Part shown: positions 1 to 10,060 of the stretch, piece after piece
How the letters are laid out: each line of letters begins with the position of its first letter
Position numbering within the stretch: position 1 is the first letter of the stretch
Assembly (NCBI GenBank): GCA_963966185.1
Contig: CAWZYM010000249.1
Location: 112,501 to 176,500 of the forward strand
Length of the DNA: 64,000 nucleotides
Reading direction: 5' to 3'
DNA from: Rhabditoides inermis
Lineage: Eukaryota > Nematoda > Chromadorea > Rhabditida > Rhabditidae
The notes under the pieces: model-generated
The model's input: only the letters and a program-made list of their open reading frames with translations
Told to the model about the DNA's origin: nothing
The model's database searches: none
Position numbers and translations under genes: made by a program

Positions 1-52
1 GAGAAGGAGGGAGTTGAGAGAGAGAGAAAGAGAGAGAGAGAGAGATACTCAC

Positions 53-1319
53 TGATGACTTGGTCCTCCTTCTTCACCCTCTTCTCCTCGTTCATCTCCG
101 TCTCGTCGCTGCACATATTCCGCTGTCTCTTGCGCAGCTTCGCGCGACGGTTCTTGAACCACACCTGTGAAAATAGGTTGTGTTGGAAGGTTCCAAATGC
201 TGCTCACATTCGTAATCGTAACTGCTCACTGACATCTTTATGTTAAACACGTAATGGATTATGAATACGTGAGTAATATTACGAAACTTTGTGGTTCAGA
301 TTTGCAATCCCAGATTGTTTCCGGCTAATCTTTCGCTCATCTGCATTTAGAGTGTGCCTCGTAACCTGAACCCTCCCCGTCGGATTACGGTAATCCGAGA
401 AACATGACTTGTGATTTGGAAAACATTACTTTTTAGCCAGAGCGCAAAAGAATATTTTGACGAACATGAACTTTGATTCAAATATGGTATATGGATGTCT
501 CTGCGATGAAAGAACTACCGACACCTGTCTGATGGCTCTGTGCAAACAGTGTAAACATCCTCGGATTACGGTATACTGTGCACCTGGATACATGTGTTTA
601 TATAGTGTTCTCTCTCTCTTTCTCTCTCTCTCTCTCGCTCTATGGATGTATATGCGTTTGCGCACCTGACCTGACATAAAGGGAAGCGCTAGACCTCTGT
701 CGTGTAGAAGTGTTGCACGCATTGGAATTCATTTGAAATTGGAAAGCACTGGAAAACCTCAAAACGCATCCGAAACGTGTTTCGGATGCGTGTTTCGATG
801 ACATTCAAATTCAGTTGCAACAGACGTTTTGAAATTAATCACCGCGCGACAATGTTCGGTATCATGATGTTGAGACGTTAAGGTGACACGGTTGACATAC
901 TGTACAGTCTGATACCGCTAAGGCTCTCACTGACGTGAGCGCGTGCTACAAGTTGGTTTAGGACTAAGTGGCAACGTGCCTACCTGTATCCTGCTCTCTG
1001 GCAGCCGGGTCTCGCTGGCCAGTGCCTCCCTCGCGCGGCAGTCGGGGTAGTGACACGCGGAGAAGGCAGACTCGAGAACGGTCAGCTGCTCGTCACTCAA
1101 ACAACCTTATTACAACTTGAAAGTTCTTAGAGATTTCACAACTGGTGGGAGAGAACATGCAACCGAATGACTTTCGAAAAAGGAGCTGCAAAAATGCTTC
1201 GACTGGTCGTGCGAAGATAAATGGCACTACCTGAAGGCAGTTCGGCTGCGCCTGGCGCGGCTCGCATTGCTGTCTGAGTTGCCAGAACTAGAGGAGGTGG
1301 TGGGCGACGCTGCAAACAT
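53..1319 (-). CDS. paired-like (K50) homeobox transcription factor, C-terminus beyond window
   Basis: Three exons read on the minus strand: 1231-1319, 984-1095 and 53-164. Together they give an uninterrupted 60-residue homeodomain starting RRSRTAFSDEQL and ending in [16 protein letters not shown]. Splicing is phase-consistent at both junctions. Residue 50 is lysine, as in the Gsc/Otx/Pitx K50 paired-like group, which would predict TAATCC-type DNA binding in the nucleus. Helix 1-2 ([15 protein letters not shown]) resembles Goosecoid/Otx but carries extra cysteines, so no orthologue is assigned. A Ser-rich stretch precedes the domain. The Met at 1319 is in frame, but an acceptor-like TTTGCAG overlaps it, so an upstream exon is possible. 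The last visible exon ends at a GTGAGT donor at 52, so the gene continues past base 1. The family is certain; the subfamily and true start are not. Confidence 0.85.
764..791. repeat. perfect 13-bp hairpin in homeobox intron
   Basis: ACGCATCCGAAAC and its exact reverse complement are separated by two bases, inside the second intron of the homeobox gene. The arms are short, so no RNA gene is claimed. Confidence 0.6.
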
Positions 1320-2467
1320 CAACATACATGTTTCCGAGTGACACGCTTGATTTCAAGACGGTTCCCGCTGCAGTCCCTCCACTCACTCTGTGCTTGCGTG
1401 CCGAGCGAAGTGTCGATGAACGGATAATAGTGATCCATACTCGTTCCAATTAGAATTAGCTAGACTTTGACCGCGGATCAGCCGGATCTGTTTAGCCGAC
1501 GAGGGTTGGAAACAGGCGCCGCCCACTCGTCGCTGATTGGCCGCGCGCGGGAGCAAACAGTAATTTCCGGACGCAAATAGAGACTGCAAACCGATCGCAA
1601 AAGGGCAATTCGGATGAGTCGATGTTAGTCTGTGTGTGGCAGGAGAAAACACAGAAACACATGGCTGATGCATAACATTGATTTGAGGCAAACAGGCAAA
1701 CATGGCTTTGTTTGATTTCACTCTTCTTTTTTTTGGATTCTGTAGTTTTAACCAACCACATCAGAAGTTGAATATACCTATAATCAGTTTGAATGGTTTT
1801 GTTTCTAAAAGATAAACACATCCGATTACGCGGCTCACGAAACTACTATACTAGACATTGTTTTTTTTCTATTACCATCAATGTTGTTATTAATTATTGT
1901 TGTTATTTTTTCATTGTTCTAGGTTGTAGTTTTTTTTGAGAGCACGACAGCACAACTGCCTATTTAAACGTGTTTATGTGTGTTATGTTCAACGAACGAT
2001 ACCATGCGTTCAACACAAAAAAATAACAATACAAGACAAATTGTAAAAAAAGAGCGTAAGCTTGTCTCGAGATTGTGTGACTCTCCAGACAAGGTGCAAA
2101 CAGAATATGTGCAGTACTGTAGCATTGATGGGCAGGCTCTGCAAAGTTTTTGATTACATCAATGCTACCATTGCAAAGGCATCGTTGTAAAAAAACAACT
2201 AGGTAGACTTTGTTTTGATAGCTTGATTGTGTAATTTGGTCTTCTATTCATGATACAGTCGCGTTGCGTGCTTAATCCTAATTGCTCTCGGTTGCCAAGT
2301 AATTGCAATAAACGTAGTGTACTGTGTATTCGAATGATTCTTGAAAGGCGAATTTTAATGCATTGTGCCGGCCGGGGCGATCAATACACGCCCGGATTAC
2401 TTGGCTTCAGCTGGCGCAATGCATAAATTCACACCTACTTTCGTCAACTACTTTCATATAACACATA
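1320..2467. other. intergenic region between homeobox and nuclear receptor genes
   Basis: This is the divergent upstream region of both neighbours. It is AT-rich and contains a perfect 12-bp inverted repeat (2119-2130 with 2157-2168) but no supportable coding sequence. Confidence 0.6.
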
Positions 2468-3910
2468 ATGGACGACAGTCGTGTGTGTCGTTGCTGCGGC
2501 GCCCCGAACGCGGCTCGATACTATAATGGACTTGTCTGCGGGTGAGTGAGTCAATCATCTGAATAGGCAAACATTAGTGCGGTTTTTTGTAACAGTTGCA
2601 AGATCTTTTTCTCGCGTTCCGTGATCGGCAAGCGGGAATATGTGTGCCTTGCTGAAGGCCACTGCGTTACGAAGAAGGAACACAACACAAGTGAGACATT
2701 ATCAATTTGAATTGATAGCAAAATACATTGCAGAGAAACTAATCTGCAAGGCATGCCGTTTTCACGCATGTAAAGCAGCTGGAATGCAACCAGAATGTTT
2801 GTAAAATTACTTGTGAATTTGAGCGTACACATTTCCTTTTCATTTCAGTGGTGTCGTCACAGGCATGGAAACAGAAACCACGTGAACATTTGCCTAATGT
2901 GTATTGTTCACAACAACTGGGCACAGCGAATCAGCTAGTTTGTCTTTATAGAGAGTTTTTTTTCAAGAAAGTGTGTTTTGAAGAGTGCTGTTCCGTCGTC
3001 GATCGCATACTCCATCGGCTCGTCAGTATTGAGAGAACTCGAAAAATGTACTCAGGACAATATACTGAAACAGAGTCAACTTCTCGATTACTTACAGCAG
3101 TGAGTGTATTCTTCCTTCTTGAAAAATACCTTGAAAACTACTTGAGTATTTGCGATGCGGACGACGGACAAACAACGATGCGTCTGGCGTCTGCGAAAAC
3201 ATGCCTCAACATAGGCATCGCGGAGGCGATCCGCAATCCGGCAGCCATCGTCAATCGCATCCCGGTGGGTGAAGTGCACTCGGCTCTCACCACACACTTC
3301 AGATGGGCTGGACGAGCAAGGGCGCGGTGGTTGTGGTGGACCCGATGACGTGTGGGGCGGCCGTGCTGAAGCTGCAGTACTGCCGCGGCCTCGTCAACTA
3401 CCTCGACTGGCTGAACGGATGCCCGCAAGTGATGGCGCTCTCCGATGCGGACAAGGTGCGGGTGCTACAGTAGCCGTCAGACTCAAACAACTCTCGAATA
3501 TTTTTCCAACCATCTCTGAAATGCCTTGCAAAACGTCTTCAAACTTGCCCTCTAACCACTTCCAAGTACTTCTAAAATGGTTTTCGAAGAGGCTGACCAC
3601 GCTTTACGTTATGTGTAATGTGGGACAACTATGTATGGCAGGTGGCTCTGACCCAGCAGCGCATGCTGCCGCTGTGCTGTCTGGTGTGCGCCTACTGGAC
3701 CTACCGACTCGACTACGACGGTCTCATCTCGTGGTTCGGCATGCGCGTGCCCCTCCATCCCAAGCCCACTAACGAGTCAGCGTGTACATAGTGAATGAAG
3801 CAATTGTTTCGTGTTTTAGAACAGAGTTCGCGATCAACGCGACCATTGAGAACGCGCAGCGCCATGTCATCGCCGTGTTTCGAGAATTGAAGCTCACAGC
3901 AAGGGACTGA
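2468..3910 (+). CDS. nuclear hormone receptor (NR C4 zinc-finger type), short ligand-binding domain
   Basis: Exons are 2468-2541, 2596-2690, 2734-2796, 2849-3264, 3303-3455, 3642-3775 and 3820-3910 (about 341 aa). Exons 1-3 encode a two-finger DNA-binding domain. The first finger is CRCC then VCGGCKIFFSRS; the second is CLAEGHC and CKACRFHACKAAGMQPE. The P-box is CGGCK rather than the usual CEGCK/CNGCK. Exons 5-7 look like a receptor ligand-binding core: YCRGLVNYLDWLNGCPQV, ALSDADK, RMLPLCCLVCAYWTYRLD and VIAVFRELKLTARD. Translation stops with TGA (3908-3910) just before a good GTGAGT donor (3913), and helices 9-12, including the activation helix, are not found downstream. It would act in the nucleus as a ligand- or DNA-dependent regulator. 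The exon 3 donor GTTTGT is weak, and 3100-3147 is read through as coding. It could be a truncated paralogue or a decaying gene. Confidence 0.8.
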
Positions 3911-4171
3911 TGAGTGAGTATTACGGTATTACAGGAAGTGAACTCAATTGTTATCGATGCAGTCGTGAACACAGTTACATGCATAGATCACGACCAGGCT
4001 TTTCTGATCTGTTTTCAACCACGGAAAAAACGAACGTGTTTTCAAAACGGTCGCATGACTACTTTCGCACATCTATGTATGTTAATACCGTTGAAAAAAT
4101 TTATTCGGACGTGTAATGATTTTTTTATAATATTTTCATCATTTTCATTTCTAATGATTTTCGTTTCAGCA

Positions 4172-7100
4172 ATGTCCCGACCGTTGGTGGAAGTTTTGAT
4201 GAGAGCGAATTCTTTTGCTGTCGGAGGAATTGCTATTATTTTTAACGTTTTTTTACTCGTTCTCATTGCACAGTAAGTCATCATCAAACACATAATTCTT
4301 ATCGAGGAGACGCTGTTCATCTTTTTGTCACAGGTTCAGCTGTAAAGAAATGCGCAGTTACCGATGGCTTCTCTTTTTGTATGCATGTCTTGACATTGCT
4401 TATTCCTGCATACATATCATTGCAAATCCGGTGTGTTTTTGTCTTGAAACTGTGAAAAAGTGTGTGGTCAGCTACACAGCCTGTTGATGTTGCCATTGTT
4501 GCCAATTTCAGAACAAAACATGGCTGTGACGCATCTCAAAGTATTCGCCCAGTTTTTGAGCTTGCCTTTCATTTTCATATAGTTGTCAGATTCTCGAATA
4601 GAGACGAAATTCTCTGATGTGAGACTTTCTCAAATGTTTTTTTTCTGACAGCGAGCTTGCGCCACTTTAACCGCTAGTCAGCAAATCAGCATAGACGAGA
4701 GCGGTGGAGAGGCGATGATTGCGCTCTATCGGTTTCATGTAAGCGGTCTCATTGAACGACTTCATTGACACTTTCAGAGACGAGAACTTCGAATTCGTTC
4801 AATTCAGAGAGTGTGATACGAAAAACATGACTAGGGCTCAGAAACTAGGCGATTCATCAAGTTTCTGAGTCACACATGTTGCCCACAGTAAAAAAACAAT
4901 AAGAACATCTGCGACAGCGAGTGTGTGCCTGGTTCGCTGGTTACAACCGTATTCAGCTAGCAAAGTATATTAGAAAAACATTAGTATATTCAAACATCAT
5001 TTCATACTTCAGGGTATTGTGTATGACGATGGAGTGTACGTCTATTTCTCTTATCGAATATGGTCCAGTGAACTGTTGGGAAGAGTGTTAATGATAGCCT
5101 ACGTTTCATTCTTCATACAAGTGAGTTGGCTATAAAAAAAAAATCTTTTTTTGGCAAAAAAAGGATGACTGAAACAGTGATCACAATGGGAAACGATTCA
5201 CTGTTACCTGTTATGTATACTATTGCTATCACAATGTGTTGTTTCAGGTGACAACATTGCTGACCATCCTGTTCTGGTGTCGCTTCCTAATCGCTTGCAG
5301 GTGCATTACAGTGGTAACCGTGTATATGTATACTCGAATTGCGCCAAATCGATTTTTTTTCTATAGTCAAATGTCTGCCAGAAATTTCTAGGTACTGATC
5401 CACGTTTTCAACGAGCGCAGAAAAAAACAGGCTTGTTTCAAAACGGTCGGAAAGTGCTCTGAACCTAGCTACCTTTGCACATCTCACATGGTCTATGTAA
5501 AAAGCGAACTCTCGATAAACTAAAAAAAATCATAGTCACGGATTTTTTTCTGAGGTTTTTAAACAATCTTAACACATCCTGCACAGTGGCTAAATCCGAA
5601 AAAAACTTTGGTACCAGATATGATATACGGTACCCCAAATTTGCATAACGACCCAAACTCAACCAAACTTCGATTTGAAGGTGTCATTTTACTTCTCACA
5701 TGATTTAAAACAAGTTTCTAATAAAAAAATTCTGTCTAATATCAATGATTAAAAATTATAGTCACGAGACCGAAATTTTTTCTATTTTTCCAGTTATTTG
5801 ATTTTTTTGAAAATTAAACCAGTCCAAATGAAAACAACGAAATATTAAGCAGATTGTAACAATCATTTTAAATCAAAAACCGAAAAACACCTTTTTTGGG
5901 AACAGCCGCTCGAAGTTGGCACATAATCGAAAGATACTTGATATCCATCGATAATCGAAATGCGCGGCAAGTCAGCATGCGTTGTTTTGCTTGCAGTATC
6001 CGGTGCAAAACTCAACCTTTTTCGCGTTGATATGTCTGTAAAATCACCTCGTAACTTAAGATTCTCAGAAAAAATCGGGATGTGAACGACTTCGATCTCC
6101 TATATCTACTCTACCGAGATGAAATCTACATGATTGGAATAATCACCTATGTATAACAATAATGCAAACAAAGTAGACATACTTTGCTTCGGCCTAGGCT
6201 GAAGCGCCTTTCACGCAACGAATTAAAGAGACCGGAGTTAGTACGAAGAAACAAAAGCTTTTCTATTTCACTCCTCTCAGGACTATGGAATATGTGGACC
6301 TCGAAACAACAGCCAAATGATGGTCACAAGTCAGGAGTTGATAATAGATTTTCAGGTGAAAACTGTCGTTTGTAAGTATCCTTACGTGAGAACCGCTGAG
6401 CCTGCCCGGAGTAGGCTACATGGATTTTAGAATCACTATTGACACCTAATGGAGTGGATATAAAAAATCGTTTCCTGTGTTCAGATGAATCTCACATTTC
6501 TGGACAAGTTGGTCTTTAGTTGCCGCGCATTTGGATTATCGATGAATATCAAATATCTATCGATTATCAATGTTAGTTCAATGTTGGTTCGTATGGGCAT
6601 TGTCCGCAAGGCGAATATCCAAACGGGAATGAATGCAAGAGCCCGATTAATGTACCTGCAATTGGCGCAAAACGTTAACGATTTGTTAAAAAAAATGCTT
6701 TGCAGTTGGAATTTTGTGTCGGAGTGTACCAATTTTGTGTCGGAGTGTACCAATTTTGAGCGGCTGTTCACAAAAAAAATAGTTTCGATTTTCGATTTTA
6801 AAAGCTGAAACTGACTGTAATAATCTGCTCAAAATTATTTTGTTTTTATTTGAACTGAGCGGACTTTGATTAAATTTTCAAAAAATAAAATATCTTTAAA
6901 AAAAAATCGATCTTGTGACCATAATTTTTTAGTCATCGACATTAGACAGAAATGTTCAATTATGAACTTGTTTCGAATCATGTAAGAAGTACAATGACAC
7001 TTTCAGATCAAAGTTTGGAGTTTGGGCCATTTTGCGAATTTGGGGTACCGTATACCATATCTGGTACCAAAAACTTTTTTGGACTTGGCCATTGTGCAGG

Positions 7101-8799
7101 ATGTGTTCAGCACGTTTGAAAACATCAGGAAATTCAATTTCAACAAAATCCGTGACTATGATTTTTCTAGTTTTGGTTCAGTCTGTGGAGAGTTCGATTT
7201 TTACAGAGACCATGTGCTATAATTTTTCCAGTGAGAACGCAAGAAAGGACTACATGCCAGTGGAACCGCGCTACTACTATACGCATCTAACAACACTGCC
7301 GTTACCGTAAAAACCATAACTCATGTCTACCGTAACCCTATTAACGATACTGTGATTAAAAAAGTGCTTGTGCTTGCCAGCTGCAAAGGTGTACAATTCT
7401 CTGCCAGCGAGAAAGCAAACTTACTTCACTCGTTGCCGATTTAAGCAATGTAGTAGGTAGCAATGGTTTTTAAACTACTTCTCTGATCGAACCATACTTC
7501 GAAAAAATCTATCAATCACCGTCTTGCAATATGGCATGTAACAGAAACATTCCCACTTCACACAAGTAAGTATCCACAGATCGAAGGAGTTAGAATTTAA
7601 AAAAGGGAGTTCATGGTGGATTAAGACGTTGTTTAGTTCCGACCAGCTGCGCTGGTTCTCGCGCGGTTACCGCTTCCTGCTCGTTCCCGCCTTCTATGTC
7701 TTCTCGGTCGTCGACTACTGCGGACCCTTCTTCACCGTACTCTGGCACAATCCGGCCATGAACGATGAAGAGCGAGTGGAGTTCAAGGTGAGCAACAAGG
7801 TAGTGTCATAGACGTTGTCTGAATCTTGTTAGATTGTTAGATCAGAACTTCCGCGATGTATCTCCATTTTAGGCAACTTTGAGTCGCGAACCGAACGATA
7901 CAGTCGCGTTCTTCGCTGCGAGAGTTAGTGGATTATGTCATTTTGGAATGATTTCAACAAACGACAAGAATGCATTGTTTCAATGCATAACTACATTGTG
8001 ATTCAACTAGGGTTTTTTTTCTGTTTCAGATGTCTCTGAAAAGCATTCGCATTTCGTTTATGAACTCTATGCTGTTACTGTGTGAGTTCCGATCTACGAC
8101 TATTTTTCAAATTTCACTCTTCTTGTCCGTTGTTATATCGATTTGATTTTCTAAAGACAGAACCAGTTGTTTTGTGTTGATGAGCAGTTTGCAGGCGCGC
8201 AAATGATTGTGATGTCGGTGTGCGGATTGCAAGTGCGCGCCACTCTCCGCGGAATCGCTTTCAGCAACAAAACCAAGCGAATGCAAACACAGCTACTCAG
8301 GAGTCTTTTTTACCAGGTTTGTGCAAGTGGTTTGAAACGTCACAAACACAACACAAAACAGTAAGACTTGATAGAATAGCTCTAATTTCAATGTCTCCAG
8401 ACACTCTCACCTCTTATGTGTTGCTGTTTCCCAGTTGTTCTGTTCACACTCGCTTCCGTTTTCAATATCGGACTGGGCGGAGCCGACGGGTGAGTGGCTT
8501 CATTTGATAGTCTATCAGATGAAACTATGCCAAAATCTACTGATATGTCTGTTCAGAAGACACTCCACATTGCACACAAACAAAAACAGTAATAAACACC
8601 GATAATATTATGTCATAGAATAGCCAAGGTGTCTCTGACAAAACATATGCTTGCAGTTCTCTGTTCTCTGCTTGTCTCAACTGGTTTCCTCTGTTTGATT
8701 CAATCATTGTGATGTACTTCGTTGGATGCTACAGGAGAGCAGCCAGAAGTCTGTTCAGAGGACAGCTTCCACAAACGAATTTCAGTGAGTCTGAAACGG

Positions 8800-8847
<48 letters not shown>

Positions 8848-8994
8848 GAAAAACAATGAAATTAAAATATAAAAAAATGTATTTAAATCCACCATGATAC
8901 GCATATTTACGCAACGATATGTGTTATGATTTTTACAGAACTTACTGCGTTTAGCAGATCTATTTTCTATCAGCTGTTCCCGCCAAATTCGTAA
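4172..8994 (+). CDS. seven-transmembrane chemoreceptor, str/srd-like
   Basis: Ten exons: 4172-4272, 4334-4430, 5013-5120, 5248-5300, 7637-7787, 8030-8081, 8195-8316, 8401-8489, 8657-8784 and 8939-8994. They join in phase to 318 aa, close to the usual length of nematode Str/Srj/Srd receptors. Family hallmarks are YRWLLFLYACLDIAYSCIHI after TM1, the TM3 end FWCRFLIACSSDQLRWFS, the intracellular run SNKTKRMQTQLLRSLFYQTL before TM6, and TM7 NWFPLFDSIIVMYFVGCYRR. The product should be a membrane receptor, typically used in sensory neurons or cilia. Intron 4 (5301-7636) is expanded by a foldback element. The last exon is the least certain: without splicing at 8785 the frame runs into a CT microsatellite. 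Confidence 0.82.
5487..7219. mobile_element. diverged foldback (long inverted repeat) element in chemoreceptor intron
   Basis: Sequence from about 5487 inward is the imperfect reverse complement of sequence from about 7219 inward. Matching blocks include the tract around TACCAGATATGATATACGGTACC (5615-5637) against GTACCGTATACCATATCTGGTAC (7044-7066). An inner block at 5930-5975 matches 6520-6556 (TTGCCGCGCATTT and its complement). No transposase frame was seen, which suggests a non-autonomous DNA transposon. It lies wholly in intron 4 of the chemoreceptor. Confidence 0.7.
8802..8844. repeat. (CT)n microsatellite
   Basis: An uninterrupted CT run lies in the predicted last intron of the chemoreceptor. 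Confidence 0.9.
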
Positions 8995-9818
8995 AAGAAA
9001 CACACATAAAAATGTTATCCAAAATAAGAATGACAGGGAGGGGGGGGATAAGAATGATAGGAAACAATATAAAGATAGACACATGGAAATATATTGTCGT
9101 TAATGAAACAGCCGATAGTGTGGTCAAATTGTGTAACTTCGTGCAAGTTGTTCACACACCCCCAAGCTGATTAAAAGTTATTAGATTCTACGATTTCTCA
9201 CTTCAATTTTCAAATGATTTTTTTTAAACTAATTTGTTTCAGAATGTATATTTGCATTATCATAATATACTCTTAAAATCGTAAACAATGACATGTTATA
9301 TCTACGCATACACCCAGATTCAGAGGGTACACTACCTTAAAGATATAAAAGAGGCAGAATCTGTACTTTCAAAAAGCGATTCACTGTATCTCTATTCGTT
9401 AAATGCAATCTCAAAAGAATGAGTACAGAATACACACAAATGGGAAAAAGTTTGACATGTTCATGCAGGACATTCGCTGAAAGTTCCCAGAAACAAAAAC
9501 CGTATGCCACTGCTGAACTGGCAGTGAAGAGAAATGTTCAACGAACGCCCACTCAAACACACTTCCATGTGCTGAAAAGCAAGTGGCGATTGCGGATGAG
9601 CGTGTTTCAAACATGTCAGGTGATCGATCTCGTTTCATGTTCTCGACGCGTCTCTCCTTGACTCGCTCATCGCATCATCATCAACGCTTCTCCACGTTTT
9701 CCGAATACATAATGGGTATAATAAAGCTGTTTTCTAGTTGTATTTTTTTCCATCACAAAAAGTGCGTCCTACATGACAGCTCTAGAAGGTTAAAAACGCT
9801 GTTTCATGTAACTTGCGA
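8995..9818. other. AT-rich intergenic stretch
   Basis: This lies between the chemoreceptor stop and the 3' tail of the LINE. Several short overlapping frames exist but none has domain-like content, so nothing is called. Confidence 0.6.
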
Positions 9819-10060
9819 ATAATAATAATAATGTATTTATTCATAATCAGAAATCACAAAATCACAACACACAGCATCCAACAAACTAACGGTCAGACCC
9901 GTGAGTAAGGACAAAGTGAAGACTGTGACAGAGCCCATTGGCACCCATACGAGCGCATAGAATGGGTTGTCATCTCAAACACAGACACAGAAACTACTTC
10001 AACCGTCCAGAACAGAAAGGAATCAAACTCGGGCTACCTAGTCGCCTGAGAGCAATCAAT

